Shown here one piece after another: positions 35,830 through 45,265 of a stretch of 64,000 nt of DNA. Made by a program: the position numbers and the translations under genes. Origin of the DNA: Mycobacterium sp. 852014-50255_SCH5639931. Lineage in GTDB: Bacteria > Actinomycetota > Actinomycetes > Mycobacteriales > Mycobacteriaceae. Under the pieces are notes generated by a model, which saw only the letters and a program-made list of their open reading frames with translations, was not told where the DNA came from and ran no database searches. Numbering within the stretch: the first letter of the stretch is position 1; the number at the start of each line of letters is the position of its first letter. The stretch lies in contig NZ_LZSV01000011.1 in assembly GCF_001665605.1 (NCBI RefSeq), forward strand, positions 1 to 64,000, read 5' to 3'.

Positions 35830-36252
35830 TTACTCCAGCACGAAGACTGGTATCTGCCTCGTTGTCTTGGTCTGGTACTCGGCATAGGGCGGATAGGCTT
35901 CGACGGCTCGCTGCCACCACTGCTCGCGCTCCGACCCGTCGAGCTCGCGTGCCCTTAGCGTGACGACCCTCTCGCCATCCTGCAGCGTGACCTCCGGATT
36001 GACTTTCAGATTGAAATACCACGACGGATGCGCGGGGGCGCCCCCTTTCGACGCGACCATGGCATAACGACCGTCGCTTTCGACGCGCATCATCGGCACG
36101 TAACGCTTTTTGCCGGATTTTGCCCCGGTGACCGTCACCAAAACGACGGGCCGGTCGAGAATCTCGACCCCGTGGGTCGTGCCCTGTTTCAGGATTTGCT
36201 CGGTCTGCTCGCGTACCCAGTCCCTCGGGCTCATTTCGATGTCGTCAGCCAT
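35830..36252 (-). CDS. F420-dependent nitroreductase-family (Ddn-like) protein
   Basis: 140-residue split-barrel protein of the deazaflavin-dependent nitroreductase family. The ATG at 36252 (MADDIEMSPR) is preferred to 36267. Family features: RPVVLVTVTGAKSGKKRYVPMMRV (F420 phosphate-binding), YAMVASKGGAPAHPSWYFNLKVNPEVTLQDG, and the C-terminal VEAYPPYAEYQ. Ddn itself reduces quinones and activates pretomanid; whether this paralogue does so is not evident. It lies upstream of the methyltransferase gene, divergent from it. Confidence 0.85.
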   Translation of the reverse strand: MADDIEMSPRDWVREQTEQILKQGTTHGVEILDRPVVLVTVTGAKSGKKRYVPMMRVESDGRYAMVASKGGAPAHPSWYFNLKVNPEVTLQDGERVVTLRARELDGSEREQWWQRAVEAYPPYAEYQTKTTRQIPVFVLE

Positions 36253-36383
36253 ACCTGATCTCAACACGTCGTCGCGCCTTCGTCATCCCCGTGCGCATCG
36301 CCGAACGGTCGGTCCGGGCCTGGAAGCGTAGAGTGGGCCTCAACGCTTAAATGAGCTAACTAATGGCGGAGAGGAGTCGGGTA

Positions 36384-37283
36384 GTGGCCCGCACCGAGAA
36401 CGACACGTGGGATCTGGCCTCCAGCGTCGGAGCGACCGCGACGGCGGTCGCCGCGCAACGGGCGATCGCTTCCCAAGGGCCGGACCCCTTGCTTAACGAC
36501 CCCTTCGCGGATCCGCTCGTCCGCGCCGTGGGCAGCGACGTCTTCGTCAAGCTCATCGATCACGAGGTCGACCGATCCGACGATCCCCTGCTGAATCGCC
36601 AGGCCGTGAACGAGCAGATTACGGTGCGCACACGCTACTTCGACGACTTCTTCACGCAGGCAACCGAATCCGGGATTCGCCAGGCGGTGATCCTGGCGTC
36701 CGGGCTGGACACCCGGGCCTACCGGCTGGCCTGGCCACCCGGAACGATTGTCTACGAGATCGACCAGCCCGAGGTCATCGAGTTCAAGACGCGGGTACTG
36801 GCCGAGCTGGGCGCCGAACCCACCGCCGAGCGCCGCACGGTGGCGATCGACCTGCGCGAGGACTGGCCGGCCGCGCTGGTCGAGGCCGGGTTCGAGGCGG
36901 ACGCGCCGACGGCCTGGAGCGCCGAAGGCCTGCTTGTCTACCTACCGCCCGAGGCGCAGGACCGCTTGTTCGACAACATCGTCGCCTTGTCGGCGGCGGG
37001 CAGCCGGATCGCCACCGAACACATAGATCTGCGCAACATCCCGCAGGACTGGGCGCAGAAGCTGACCGAACGGTCGCAGCGTCTCGGTTCCAAGATCAAC
37101 CTGGCCGAGCTTTTCTATACCGGCGACCGCAACACCGCGGCCGAGTACCTGGCCGGGCATGGCTGGCAGGTCGACATCCGGACCACCGACGATGCCTTTG
37201 CCGCTCACGGATTCGAGGTACCGAATGACGAGCTGGCCTCATTCGGTGAAGACTCCGGTTACCTCACGGCGACCCTCGAGTAA
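36384..37283 (+). CDS. Leucine-carboxyl-methyltransferase-family SAM methyltransferase
   Basis: 299-residue member of the large mycobacterial SAM methyltransferase family (the Rv0146-type group). The GTG at 36384 (VARTENDTWDLASSVGATAT) matches the usual start and has GAGAGGAG upstream; ATG 36363 is less likely. Motifs are ASGLDTRAYRLAWPPGTIVYEIDQPEVIEFK (SAM binding) and WSAEGLLVYLPPEAQDRLFD. The substrate is unknown for most of the family, which has expanded in mycobacteria. It is followed by another methyltransferase gene with its own operator. Confidence 0.87.
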   Translation: MARTENDTWDLASSVGATATAVAAQRAIASQGPDPLLNDPFADPLVRAVGSDVFVKLIDHEVDRSDDPLLNRQAVNEQITVRTRYFDDFFTQATESGIRQAVILASGLDTRAYRLAWPPGTIVYEIDQPEVIEFKTRVLAELGAEPTAERRTVAIDLREDWPAALVEAGFEADAPTAWSAEGLLVYLPPEAQDRLFDNIVALSAAGSRIATEHIDLRNIPQDWAQKLTERSQRLGSKINLAELFYTGDRNTAAEYLAGHGWQVDIRTTDDAFAAHGFEVPNDELASFGEDSGYLTATLE

Positions 37284-37314
37284 ACGGGATTCTCACGCAT
37301 CAGCCCCATTGACA

Positions 37315-38033
<719 letters not shown>

Positions 38034-38119
38034 CTGGCGCGCACGGCCGGGCAGGTTTCGAGCCGTGGGATTCGGGAGATCCTGACTGGAGCAGCGCAAA
38101 CGGTCAGAGGAGATCCCAC

Positions 38120-38287
38120 GTGGACCAGCAAGTCAATTTCGACCCGCCACCCGCCCCCGAGGACGCCCGGCAGGCGACCGAAGAACAGCGCAGGTTGCAG
38201 GAGCAACTGGAGCACCAGAACGATGACCCGGACGCGCCGGGATTACACCAGTCCCGGCGCGACCTTCCCGACGAGAGCACGCGCTAG
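38120..38287 (+). CDS. Small hydrophilic protein of 55 residues
   Basis: Short gene from GTG 38120 to TAG 38287. A strong ribosome site (AGAGGAG, 38106-38112) lies 7 bp before the GTG. The product (VDQQVNFDPPPAPEDARQAT, then a Glu/Gln/Arg-rich stretch EEQRRLQEQLEHQNDDPDAPG) is highly charged, helical in the middle and has no Cys or membrane segment. No function can be given. Codon third positions are GC-biased like the neighbours. An inverted repeat (cgtgggat/atcccacg, 38064-38071 and 38113-38120) overlaps the start region. Confidence 0.6.
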   Translation: MDQQVNFDPPPAPEDARQATEEQRRLQEQLEHQNDDPDAPGLHQSRRDLPDESTR

Positions 38288-38381
38288 GCGGGTTGCTAGC
38301 GGGCGGGGCAACCGTCGTATCGAAATGGGTTATGCGCCAGCGCATGGCGTCCGATTCCGGTCAGGAATCTCACGGACAACA

Positions 38382-38733
38382 CTAGCTCTTGGAGCTCCGG
38401 CGGTCCTGCGCGAGAATTACGGCCGCCAACCCCACCAGCGTGAGGGCGCCGAGGGCGGCCGCGGGAATCGCCCACACGCGCCGGACCATCAGGGCGTTGT
38501 CGCATTGGCCTAACGTAGTTCGTGCTCGACATGCCAACTCCGCCGCCGCCGTGGCCCTTCTTCGTTTCGTCGGCGCTCGACGCTTGGGTTAAATCAGTTG
38601 TGAAACCGCTGCCGCATTTGACCTGCCAACCGAATCGATCATAGGCGTCGATGAACACCGGGAAGCGCAGGGCGAATAACCCGACGGCTAAAGCGATTAC
38701 GGCCGCTGACACAACAAGAGGCCCGCGTTTCAC
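38382..38733 (-). pseudogene. Small two-membrane-segment protein with an apparent frameshift
   Basis: From ATG 38733 the frame encodes a membrane segment (SAAVIALAVGLFALRFPVFI) and a Cys-containing stretch (WQVKCGSGFTTDL). After about residue 60 that frame becomes arginine-rich and implausible. The +1 frame from about 38560 reads GQCDNALMVRRVWAIPAAAL and ALTLVGLAAVILAQDRR, ending at TAG 38382. Together they make a familiar mycobacterial layout of two membrane segments around a pair of conserved cysteines. A single indel near 38540-38565, in a GGC-rich run, would join them. It may be a sequencing error or true inactivation. Confidence 0.5.
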
Positions 38734-38746
38734 TATCTCCTCCCGC

Positions 38747-38971
38747 CTATGTCATGCAGACGTTCGCGAAGATCAGCACCGGCCATGACACGATCGAACC
38801 GAGAAAAGACACGACCAGGTCGAGTCCGTGCATCTCGCGTAGGTGCCCCGTGTGGGTGGACGACCAGATCACCCCAACGATCAGATACGGCGTCCCCAGC
38901 AGCACGGCGATGCCCATCAGCTCGGCAATCGTCAACTGGTAGTCCAGTACCTGCCGGATCCTGTTGAGCAT
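38747..38971 (-). CDS. Small membrane protein of 74 residues
   Basis: Short hydrophobic protein with two membrane segments: MGIAVLLGTPYLIVGVIW and DLVVSFLGSIVSWPVLIFANVC. The 13-bp spacing to the frameshifted membrane gene downstream suggests they are one operon. The family is common among mycobacteria, often annotated as hypothetical. No catalytic motif was seen. The 280 bp upstream (to 39252) contain an AT-rich run near 39060-39080 that is the likeliest promoter; no other gene is visible there. Confidence 0.65.
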   Translation of the reverse strand: MLNRIRQVLDYQLTIAELMGIAVLLGTPYLIVGVIWSSTHTGHLREMHGLDLVVSFLGSIVSWPVLIFANVCMT

Positions 38972-39252
38972 GGGGCGTGCCTTTCGCGCGGGGACCTACC
39001 GCGCGCCCGTCGGCTCAAGAGCCAGGTCGGTGAGGCCGCGGCGCCCGGTACGGATGGCAATTATGTTAATGTTTATTCAGACGATTGGGTAGCGCTCGCT
39101 GCAAAGAAGCAGGATACCGGCCATGCCTCCGGTTCAGAAGTTTCCTGCGCGGCATGGCGTTAGGGATAGCCGTCCGTGCCATCGCTCATTAGTGGCGTCA
39201 GCACAAGTGCAGCCTCATTCCGGCGTGAAGTCGGCTTGCTTCCTGGTGAGAC

Positions 39253-40500
39253 TCAGCGGCGAGTGCCCTTGGTGGAAGCCGCGGCAGATTTGCCGATCAA
39301 GGTGATTTCCATCAAACGGCGGACTGTCATGCGAGCCGGCTCGCTCGGGCCGGGCATGACGAGTCGCCCGATGTCGACGGCGAGAGCGAGCGCCGCGTGT
39401 ACGGCGTATCGAGCCCGGCCGAGCGTTAGGTCGGGTCGCGCCGCCACGGCCAGCCGGGCCCAGGATTCGACGGTGGAGCGGTGAATGTTGTAGAGGAGGA
39501 CCGCGTCCGTGTCGGGCAGGTTGTGGCGCTCGGTGTAGTACACCCGGGCCAGTTCTGGGTTGGCGAACGACCGTGTGACGAAGGCGTCGATCAGCTGCGT
39601 CAGCGACTGCTCCGGGTCGCTGCCGGTGGCCAAAATTGTGGACAGGTCACCGGAAACCTGGTCAGCGCCGCGCCGGTATGCCACTGCCAGTATCGCGGCC
39701 TTGCTCGGAAAATACTGGTAGATGCTCGCCACCGGTATACCGACAGCGGTCGCGATGTCCTCCATACCGGTTTCGCGGTATCCCCGTTCGTTGAACAACC
39801 GTATCGATTCGTGCAACAGCAATTCGTAGCTGCCGACGGCACTCGTAATCGCCACTGTCCGTGGAGATTCCGACTCGCTCACCCGCGGCGCCGGCACGTC
39901 CGCCCTCGACACGGCGGCCGCGATGTCGGCCAACGTCGCCCGAATCTCGCCGTCGCCGAGCCGGGAACGATGGTCGGTGATGCTGCCTATGACACTCAAC
40001 GTCGCAGCAGAAAGCACCCAACGTTGCCGTGATTGCAGTTCGGGCCGCAGGCCGATCAACGGCCGCTGCAGACGCCGGTTGACCAGCTTGACCTGCTCGG
40101 CCAAGACGCCCTGGTCTTCACCGTGCAGGTAGCGACCTTCCCACCGATAAAGTCCCCCCGCGGTGCGGTTCACAATCGCGGTGTCGATCAGCGATCCGGT
40201 CAGTGCACGTAGCGTCTCCCCAGGATCGGCATCGTCCGGCAGGTGATCGGCGAACTCCGTGGCGTCCACGAGCCGCTGCCCGAGTGCCAGGACCGCGGAG
40301 CGGAACAGGTCGTATTTGCCGTGCGAATGCCGGTAGAGCGCCGCCGCCGAGACCCCGACCCGAGCGGCGATGTTTTCCATGCTGACCGCGTGGTAGCCCA
40401 GCTCGCTGAAAGCGTCTGAAGCGGCCCGGGCGATCTGTGCCTTGCGATCTTTGGGGCGGCGCTTTACCGGCTTCGCGGATGAACGGCTGGCCGGCGTCAT
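39253..40500 (-). CDS. TetR-family regulator with two tandem TetR domains
   Basis: 415-residue protein from ATG 40500 (MTPASRSSAKPVK). The first TetR helix-turn-helix is near residues 20-70 (ARAASDAFSELGYHAVSMENIAARVGVS...LYRHSHGKYDLFRSAV). The second is near 225-275 (IRLFNERGYRETGMEDIATAVGIP...IYQYFPSKAAILAV). Each is followed by a helical domain. A single polypeptide with two operators' worth of DNA-binding domains could act as an intramolecular pseudo-dimer. Neighbours are transporter and membrane-protein genes; targets are unknown. Confidence 0.85.
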   Translation of the reverse strand: MTPASRSSAKPVKRRPKDRKAQIARAASDAFSELGYHAVSMENIAARVGVSAAALYRHSHGKYDLFRSAVLALGQRLVDATEFADHLPDDADPGETLRALTGSLIDTAIVNRTAGGLYRWEGRYLHGEDQGVLAEQVKLVNRRLQRPLIGLRPELQSRQRWVLSAATLSVIGSITDHRSRLGDGEIRATLADIAAAVSRADVPAPRVSESESPRTVAITSAVGSYELLLHESIRLFNERGYRETGMEDIATAVGIPVASIYQYFPSKAAILAVAYRRGADQVSGDLSTILATGSDPEQSLTQLIDAFVTRSFANPELARVYYTERHNLPDTDAVLLYNIHRSTVESWARLAVAARPDLTLGRARYAVHAALALAVDIGRLVMPGPSEPARMTVRRLMEITLIGKSAAASTKGTRR

Positions 40501-40628
40501 AGAGATCACCGTAGCCGCAGTGCGCGGGGCCGGGCGGGTGCACGGCTGTCCAATTCTCGGAGACGGCTGCCCCGTAACAGCGAATCCGGCTCGCCCCCGA
40601 TCGTGCAAATCCGAAGTCCGACCGAGCG

Positions 40629-41612
40629 CTACCCCGGCGAACTCGATGGCGCCCCACACGGCGCATGAATCCGCTGGCCAACCGGGGACACCTCTGAGGC
40701 GCGGATGGGTTGCCCGCTCTCCTTCGTCGCGCGACGCGGCCGGGATGCCCTGCTGTTGAGCCAGCAGGCGAAGCCGCCCAGGACCAGGCCGACCGCGACA
40801 CCGGCGTCCGGGCGCTGGCCGAGCATGAGCCACGAGAGCACCCCGGCGACCGCGGGAATGACGGCGAACAGCATTGCCACCGCCGCCGCGCCGTGGGTAT
40901 TGATGGCGCGGACGTAGAGACTCACCGCCAGTGTCGCGTTCAACAGCACCATGCCGGCGACCGCGATCACGGCCTGCCGGCCGTCGTGCACGGTGAAGGG
41001 CGTGAGCATCGCGAGCCCCGCGGCGGGAATCAGCCCGACCGCATTCTGCAGTGCGCTCATCGTGCGAAAGTCGATACCGGCGCAGAACCGCTGCTGATAG
41101 ACGCCGCCGGCCGAAAGCCCAAGCAACCCAACCCCAAGCAGCACGATGACCGGGTCGACCCCGTGGGTAGCCGCCAGCCTTCGCGCGCATGCGGCCAACA
41201 CCGCGACGACGCCGAAGCCGAGCGCAGCCACCCGGTGCGGCCCCAGCGGCTCGCGTAGGAACACGGCGGCCAGGATGGCCGTGGCGACGGGGTTCATCGC
41301 GATCACCACCGCGCACAGTACGGCCGGCGATCCGAGCTGGACGGCCTCGTAGAGGCAGCAGAACTGCACGGCTTGAATGAGCAGGCCGACCACCGCGACG
41401 TGGCCGAGCTGCGCTCCTCGCGGCCAGGGCGCCTTGGCCAGTACGGACCATATGGCCAGAATCGTTGCGGCCAAACCGAATCGCAGCACCAACGCGGGCA
41501 TGGGCGCCATGGCGGTCACCGCCAGCACCCCGATGGGGTAGCCGAGCGCGTAGAAGAACGTTACCGCCGACGCGGTGGTCAGCGGCATCCGTGGCAGGTC
41601 CATGCGACCCAT
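40629..41612 (-). CDS. EamA/DMT-family transporter
   Basis: 327-residue membrane protein with about ten hydrophobic segments and the duplicated EamA layout (for example VVIAMNPVATAILAAVFLREPLG in the first half and PAVAGVLSWLMLGQRPDAGVAVGL in the second). It probably exports amino acids or small metabolites. The C-terminal 40 residues are polar. It is divergently transcribed from a LysR gene, the usual arrangement for a LysR-controlled exporter, with a regulatory repeat between. Confidence 0.82.
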   Translation of the reverse strand: MGRMDLPRMPLTTASAVTFFYALGYPIGVLAVTAMAPMPALVLRFGLAATILAIWSVLAKAPWPRGAQLGHVAVVGLLIQAVQFCCLYEAVQLGSPAVLCAVVIAMNPVATAILAAVFLREPLGPHRVAALGFGVVAVLAACARRLAATHGVDPVIVLLGVGLLGLSAGGVYQQRFCAGIDFRTMSALQNAVGLIPAAGLAMLTPFTVHDGRQAVIAVAGMVLLNATLAVSLYVRAINTHGAAAVAMLFAVIPAVAGVLSWLMLGQRPDAGVAVGLVLGGFACWLNSRASRPRRATKESGQPIRASEVSPVGQRIHAPCGAPSSSPG

Positions 41613-41692
41613 GCTGGCCCAGACCTACCCCCGCAGTCCAACGATTATTGCTGATCGCGATTGATCGTGATGCCTTATCGATCTGCTGGTGC

Positions 41693-41718
41693 TGTTCCCG
41701 AATTCCGTATGAGGAACA
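41693..41718. promoter_or_regulatory. Inverted repeat between divergent lysR and EamA genes
   Basis: TGTTCC (41693-41698) and GGAACA (41713-41718) form a 6-bp dyad with a 14-bp spacer. A third related half site (GGTTCC, near 41732) follows. The location 42-67 bp upstream of the lysR start fits a LysR recognition site plus activation half site. Confidence 0.45.
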
Positions 41719-41759
41719 CATCGATTGATCGAGGTTCCTAATCGGACTATGGTGCAGCT

Positions 41760-42611
41760 ATGGCCCAGGTGCTCGACATCGCGCCGCTGCGCAGCCTCGT
41801 CGCCGTCGCCGACTGCGGCGGGTTTCACCGCGCCGCCGCGGCGCTGCATCTGAGTCAGTCCGCGGTCAGCCAGCACCTGCGCAGAGTCGAGACCGTCGTC
41901 GGCCAGCCGCTGATTCAGCGCTCCGGCCGCGGCATCGTGTTCACCGAGACGGGCCTGAAGGCGCTGCGGCATGCCCGCGCGATATTGGCCGCGCATGACA
42001 CGGCGCTCGACGACCTGGGCGCCACCGAACCCAAGCTTCTGACGATTGGGGCCACCGAGCACGGCGCGGACGTGATGCTGTCCGGACTGACCGGCGTGCT
42101 GCGGGATCGGCTCCCCGACCGGCGGGTGCGCTTCCGGCTGGACCGCAACGTGTCCCTGGCCGACTCGATCGAACGCGGTCTGGTCGACTTGGCGATCATG
42201 CTCGACGGGGCGGGCTTGGACCGCGCCAACGCCTCCGGGCTCGTTCGGCTGCAATGGATTTCGGCGCGAACGTTGGCGGTGCCCGCGCGAGAACCACTGC
42301 CACTGGTGATCTTCTCCGAGCCGTGCACCTTGCGTGAGCCGGCCTTCGCCATCCTCGAAAACCACGGTATTGCCTATGAGATCGCCGCAGAGTGCGGCGA
42401 TCTGTCCGGACTGTACGCGGCGGTACGGTCGGGGCTCGGAGTGGCGCTGCTGCCGACGATCGGCAAGCTGCCCGACGGCGTGTGCCCCGCCGAGGGATTG
42501 CCGCCGGCCAATAACGCATCCGTTTTGGTTCGTGGCCGAGCAGGCATAGACCCGGACCTGCTGAGCACGGTCGACGAAGCGGTGCGTGACGTGCTGGCCG
42601 CCGCGGACTAA
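41760..42611 (+). CDS. LysR-family transcriptional regulator
   Basis: 283-residue regulator. The winged helix-turn-helix is near residues 8-65: LRSLVAVADCGGFHRAAAALHLSQSAVSQHLRRVE, then GQPLIQRSGRGIVFTETGLKAL. The C-terminal effector-binding domain has two lobes (DVMLSGLTGVLRDRLPDRRVRFR and SGLGVALLPTIGKLP). It probably controls the divergent EamA exporter, with an amino acid or similar effector, by analogy to other LysR-exporter pairs. It overlaps the convergent monooxygenase gene by 4 bp. Confidence 0.86.
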   Translation: MAQVLDIAPLRSLVAVADCGGFHRAAAALHLSQSAVSQHLRRVETVVGQPLIQRSGRGIVFTETGLKALRHARAILAAHDTALDDLGATEPKLLTIGATEHGADVMLSGLTGVLRDRLPDRRVRFRLDRNVSLADSIERGLVDLAIMLDGAGLDRANASGLVRLQWISARTLAVPAREPLPLVIFSEPCTLREPAFAILENHGIAYEIAAECGDLSGLYAAVRSGLGVALLPTIGKLPDGVCPAEGLPPANNASVLVRGRAGIDPDLLSTVDEAVRDVLAAAD

Positions 42612-44095
42612 TCGCAGCTGTGCTGCAGCGCCTCCCAATACCGTATTTCTTGCTCTGTCAGGTGATTCGAGGTGATGGCACCGAACCGCGCGGCCTCGCG
42701 TGCGAACCGCTCCGGTGCGTCGGGCAGCGCGTCGGGCCCCTCCAGCCGAAAACAACTCGGTGCCAATGGACCGAACAACAGCGCGCGGCGCAGCTGCGGC
42801 CAGTTATCCAGGCGCGGTTCCACACCCGCGGCCCGGGCAAAGGCGATGGCAGCGAGGTGCAATCGCGATTTCTGCGACAAGCCCCGGCGAGCGCGGTAGG
42901 CATCGATTGCGAACCGCTGGTCCCGTTCACGCACCGCAGGTATGACGCCGCCCCACGTGTAGGCGATCCACCTGGCCTGAAGTTCCAGCGGCACAAAGTA
43001 TCCGCCCGCCTGGTCCCACATGCCCAGGAAGGCCAGCCCCGGGAGGTCCGGATGAAAGGTGTACCGGTCGGCGTCCAGGTGCACCGCGTCAAGGTTCAGG
43101 ATCCGCTGAATTTCCGCACTCAGGAACGGCAGACGCAGTTTGAAACCGGTCCCGAACAAGATCCCGTCGAACTCCTCCGCGCGGTCGTCGGCGAAGGTAA
43201 CCGTCGCGCCCATAACCGCTTTCATCCATGGCCGCACCGATATTCGGCCTTCGGCCACCAATGGAAGATAATGCTGGCTGAGAGTCACGCCGGCCGCGAA
43301 GGGCGACGGGTCGGGCGCCGGGGCGCCGTACTGTTCGGGGCTTCCGGCCGCGCCGACCGCAATATCCTTCAACTGCCGGTCGACGTCCTCTGCCGGGAGG
43401 CTCTCTTCTGCCAGGGCACCGTAGCGCGTGTAGAGCAGGTGGTCGGTCGGGACGCCGGATATGAACTTGGGCACGACATATCGTTGCTGTCGCTGCGTCA
43501 CGACGACGCGCGCCGCCCCGAGTTGCGCAAGCTCGGAAGCGATCTCGAGCGCACTGATCGCGCAGCCGGCGACCAAAACGCGCATGCCGCGATACGCCGT
43601 GCCGTCTCGGTAGCCGAATGTCGTCCCCGCACCCGCGCAACCGGAGAAGGTTTCCAACCCGGCGACAGCGGGGACGGCAGGCGCATTGAACCTTCCGCTG
43701 GCCACCACCACACGCTCGAACCGCTCGATTCCGGCAGCGTGATGGAGCAGCCATCCCGGCTTGTCGTCTCGGCTGACCAATTCGACCCGGTTGCCTAGCC
43801 GAATGCGTGAGGTCAGAACGAATTTGGCGGCATAGCGATGCAGGTAATCGAGGATGTCTCGGTTCGGTTGGTAGACAAGGTCGCTGTCGTGATCGAGGTC
43901 GCTGAAGGCCGTCATGGTGCGACTGCTGTTGGTGTACATGCCCGGCCATACACCGCTGCGCTCGTCCGACGGCGCCCACTGCCCGCCCAGCGTCGGACCC
44001 TGCTCGAAGAGCGTGGGCTCGAATCCTTGCGACAACAACCAGCGGGCGGCCACCAGCCCGCCCGGTCCGGCGCCGATTACGGCGACGCTTGTCAT
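42608..44095 (-). CDS. Flavin-containing monooxygenase-like protein
   Basis: 495-residue FAD/NADPH enzyme. The FAD-binding GAGPGGLVAARWLLSQGF is near residue 8, followed by GGQWAPSDERSGVWPGMYTN and the NADPH-domain segment MRVLVAGCAISALEIASELA near 185. The FMO fingerprint FxGxxxHS is degenerate (FSGCAGAG near 148, no His), and the second Rossmann motif is AGCAISAL rather than GxGxxG. It should oxygenate a soft nucleophile or ketone, but the changes mean the activity may differ. It is convergent with LysR and upstream of an LLM gene. Confidence 0.75.
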   Translation of the reverse strand: MTSVAVIGAGPGGLVAARWLLSQGFEPTLFEQGPTLGGQWAPSDERSGVWPGMYTNSSRTMTAFSDLDHDSDLVYQPNRDILDYLHRYAAKFVLTSRIRLGNRVELVSRDDKPGWLLHHAAGIERFERVVVASGRFNAPAVPAVAGLETFSGCAGAGTTFGYRDGTAYRGMRVLVAGCAISALEIASELAQLGAARVVVTQRQQRYVVPKFISGVPTDHLLYTRYGALAEESLPAEDVDRQLKDIAVGAAGSPEQYGAPAPDPSPFAAGVTLSQHYLPLVAEGRISVRPWMKAVMGATVTFADDRAEEFDGILFGTGFKLRLPFLSAEIQRILNLDAVHLDADRYTFHPDLPGLAFLGMWDQAGGYFVPLELQARWIAYTWGGVIPAVRERDQRFAIDAYRARRGLSQKSRLHLAAIAFARAAGVEPRLDNWPQLRRALLFGPLAPSCFRLEGPDALPDAPERFAREAARFGAITSNHLTEQEIRYWEALQHSCD

Positions 44096-44135
44096 CCGGT
44101 AACTGTCGCACGGCCTTGCCAGTGTGAGTGGCGGT

Positions 44136-45086
44136 TCACAACGCGGCGGTAAGTCTCCACAATGCTGCGCGGTCCACAGACGCTGAGCGATCGATCGGGC
44201 TGATCACCACGTCGGTGGCGCCCGCATCGCGATAACGGCGTAGCTGGCGCACGACACGTTCCTCGGGTCCGATCGCGGCGAACTCGGTGACGCTGGCGAG
44301 TCCTTCCCTGGCGATCACGTTGCGATACGACGGGATGCTCTCGTAGAGGCTCAGGTGTTGCGCGGCGATGGCCCGGGCTCCCTCGACATCTTCGGACAAC
44401 AGCACCGGAACGGCGGCGATGACGCGCGGCGCGGGACGACCCGCATCGGCGGCCGCCTTGGTGATCTCTGGCACGATGAATTCGCCGATCGTCCGGGGCC
44501 CGGCCAGATAGGGCAGTGTTCCGTCCGCCAGTTCGCCGGTGACCCGCAACGCCTTTGGGCCCATCGCAGCCACATACACCGGGATCGGCGTTCCGCCGGC
44601 GACCTGCACCGGCCAGGTCGGGCTTGCGCTGAGCTCGCTGCCGTGGAAGTCGACGCCGGCGGTGTCGAACACCGACCCGAGGATCGTCAGATGCTCCCGT
44701 AATCGGGTAATGGTGTTCGACCAGTCGGTGCCGAATGCCTCGCGTTCGATCTGGCGTGCTCCCAACCCGAGCCCAAGGCTGAAGTTGCCGTGCGCGGCGG
44801 CTTGTGCCGTCTGCGCCAGCGAGGCAACGATCAGGGGGTGGCGCGGGTTGATCGGGACCACCGACGTTCCCACGCCCAGTCCGGGCACGGCAGCCCCGAC
44901 GAGCGCCGCTAGCGTGATCGCGTCGTAGTTCTGCTGCTGAGGCAGCCAAACCTGGGTGACGCCGTGCCCGTAGGCTTCTCGGGCCTGGTCGATCACATCG
45001 TCGACAAGGTTGGCAGCATCGGGACGGGCCATGAGGATGATTCCGCTGGGCATACCGACAACCAACGGCGCCGCCCGTCCCATCAT
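44136..45086 (-). CDS. F420-dependent LLM-class oxidoreductase
   Basis: 316-residue TIM-barrel enzyme from ATG 45086 (MMGRAAPLVVGMPSGIILM); a later ATG at 45053 (MPSGIIL) is possible, and the frame extends upstream antisense to the SDR gene. Features: QVWLPQQQNYDAITLAALVGAAVPGLGVGTSVVPINPRHPLIVASLA, HGNFSLGLGLGARQIEREAFG and PVYVAAMGPKALRVTGELADGTLPYLAG. These are typical of the F420-dependent family. Substrate is unknown. It is divergent from the mycofactocin-type SDR and 40 bp downstream of the monooxygenase gene. Confidence 0.83.
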   Translation of the reverse strand: MMGRAAPLVVGMPSGIILMARPDAANLVDDVIDQAREAYGHGVTQVWLPQQQNYDAITLAALVGAAVPGLGVGTSVVPINPRHPLIVASLAQTAQAAAHGNFSLGLGLGARQIEREAFGTDWSNTITRLREHLTILGSVFDTAGVDFHGSELSASPTWPVQVAGGTPIPVYVAAMGPKALRVTGELADGTLPYLAGPRTIGEFIVPEITKAAADAGRPAPRVIAAVPVLLSEDVEGARAIAAQHLSLYESIPSYRNVIAREGLASVTEFAAIGPEERVVRQLRRYRDAGATDVVISPIDRSASVDRAALWRLTAAL

Positions 45087-45265
45087 TCCGATCGCCTCGT
45101 CACGATCGAAGAATTGCACCCATGATGTCGGTCGCCCGACGAAGCGTTGACCGGCTTGAACACATATCGCTAATGTGCGCAAATGCCGGTGGAGGCCCTC
45201 CGGGACGAAAAGCCGGTTCCGGGCGGCCAGTCTGAGCCAGCGCCGCACGCAAAGGAGTTGTCGGC

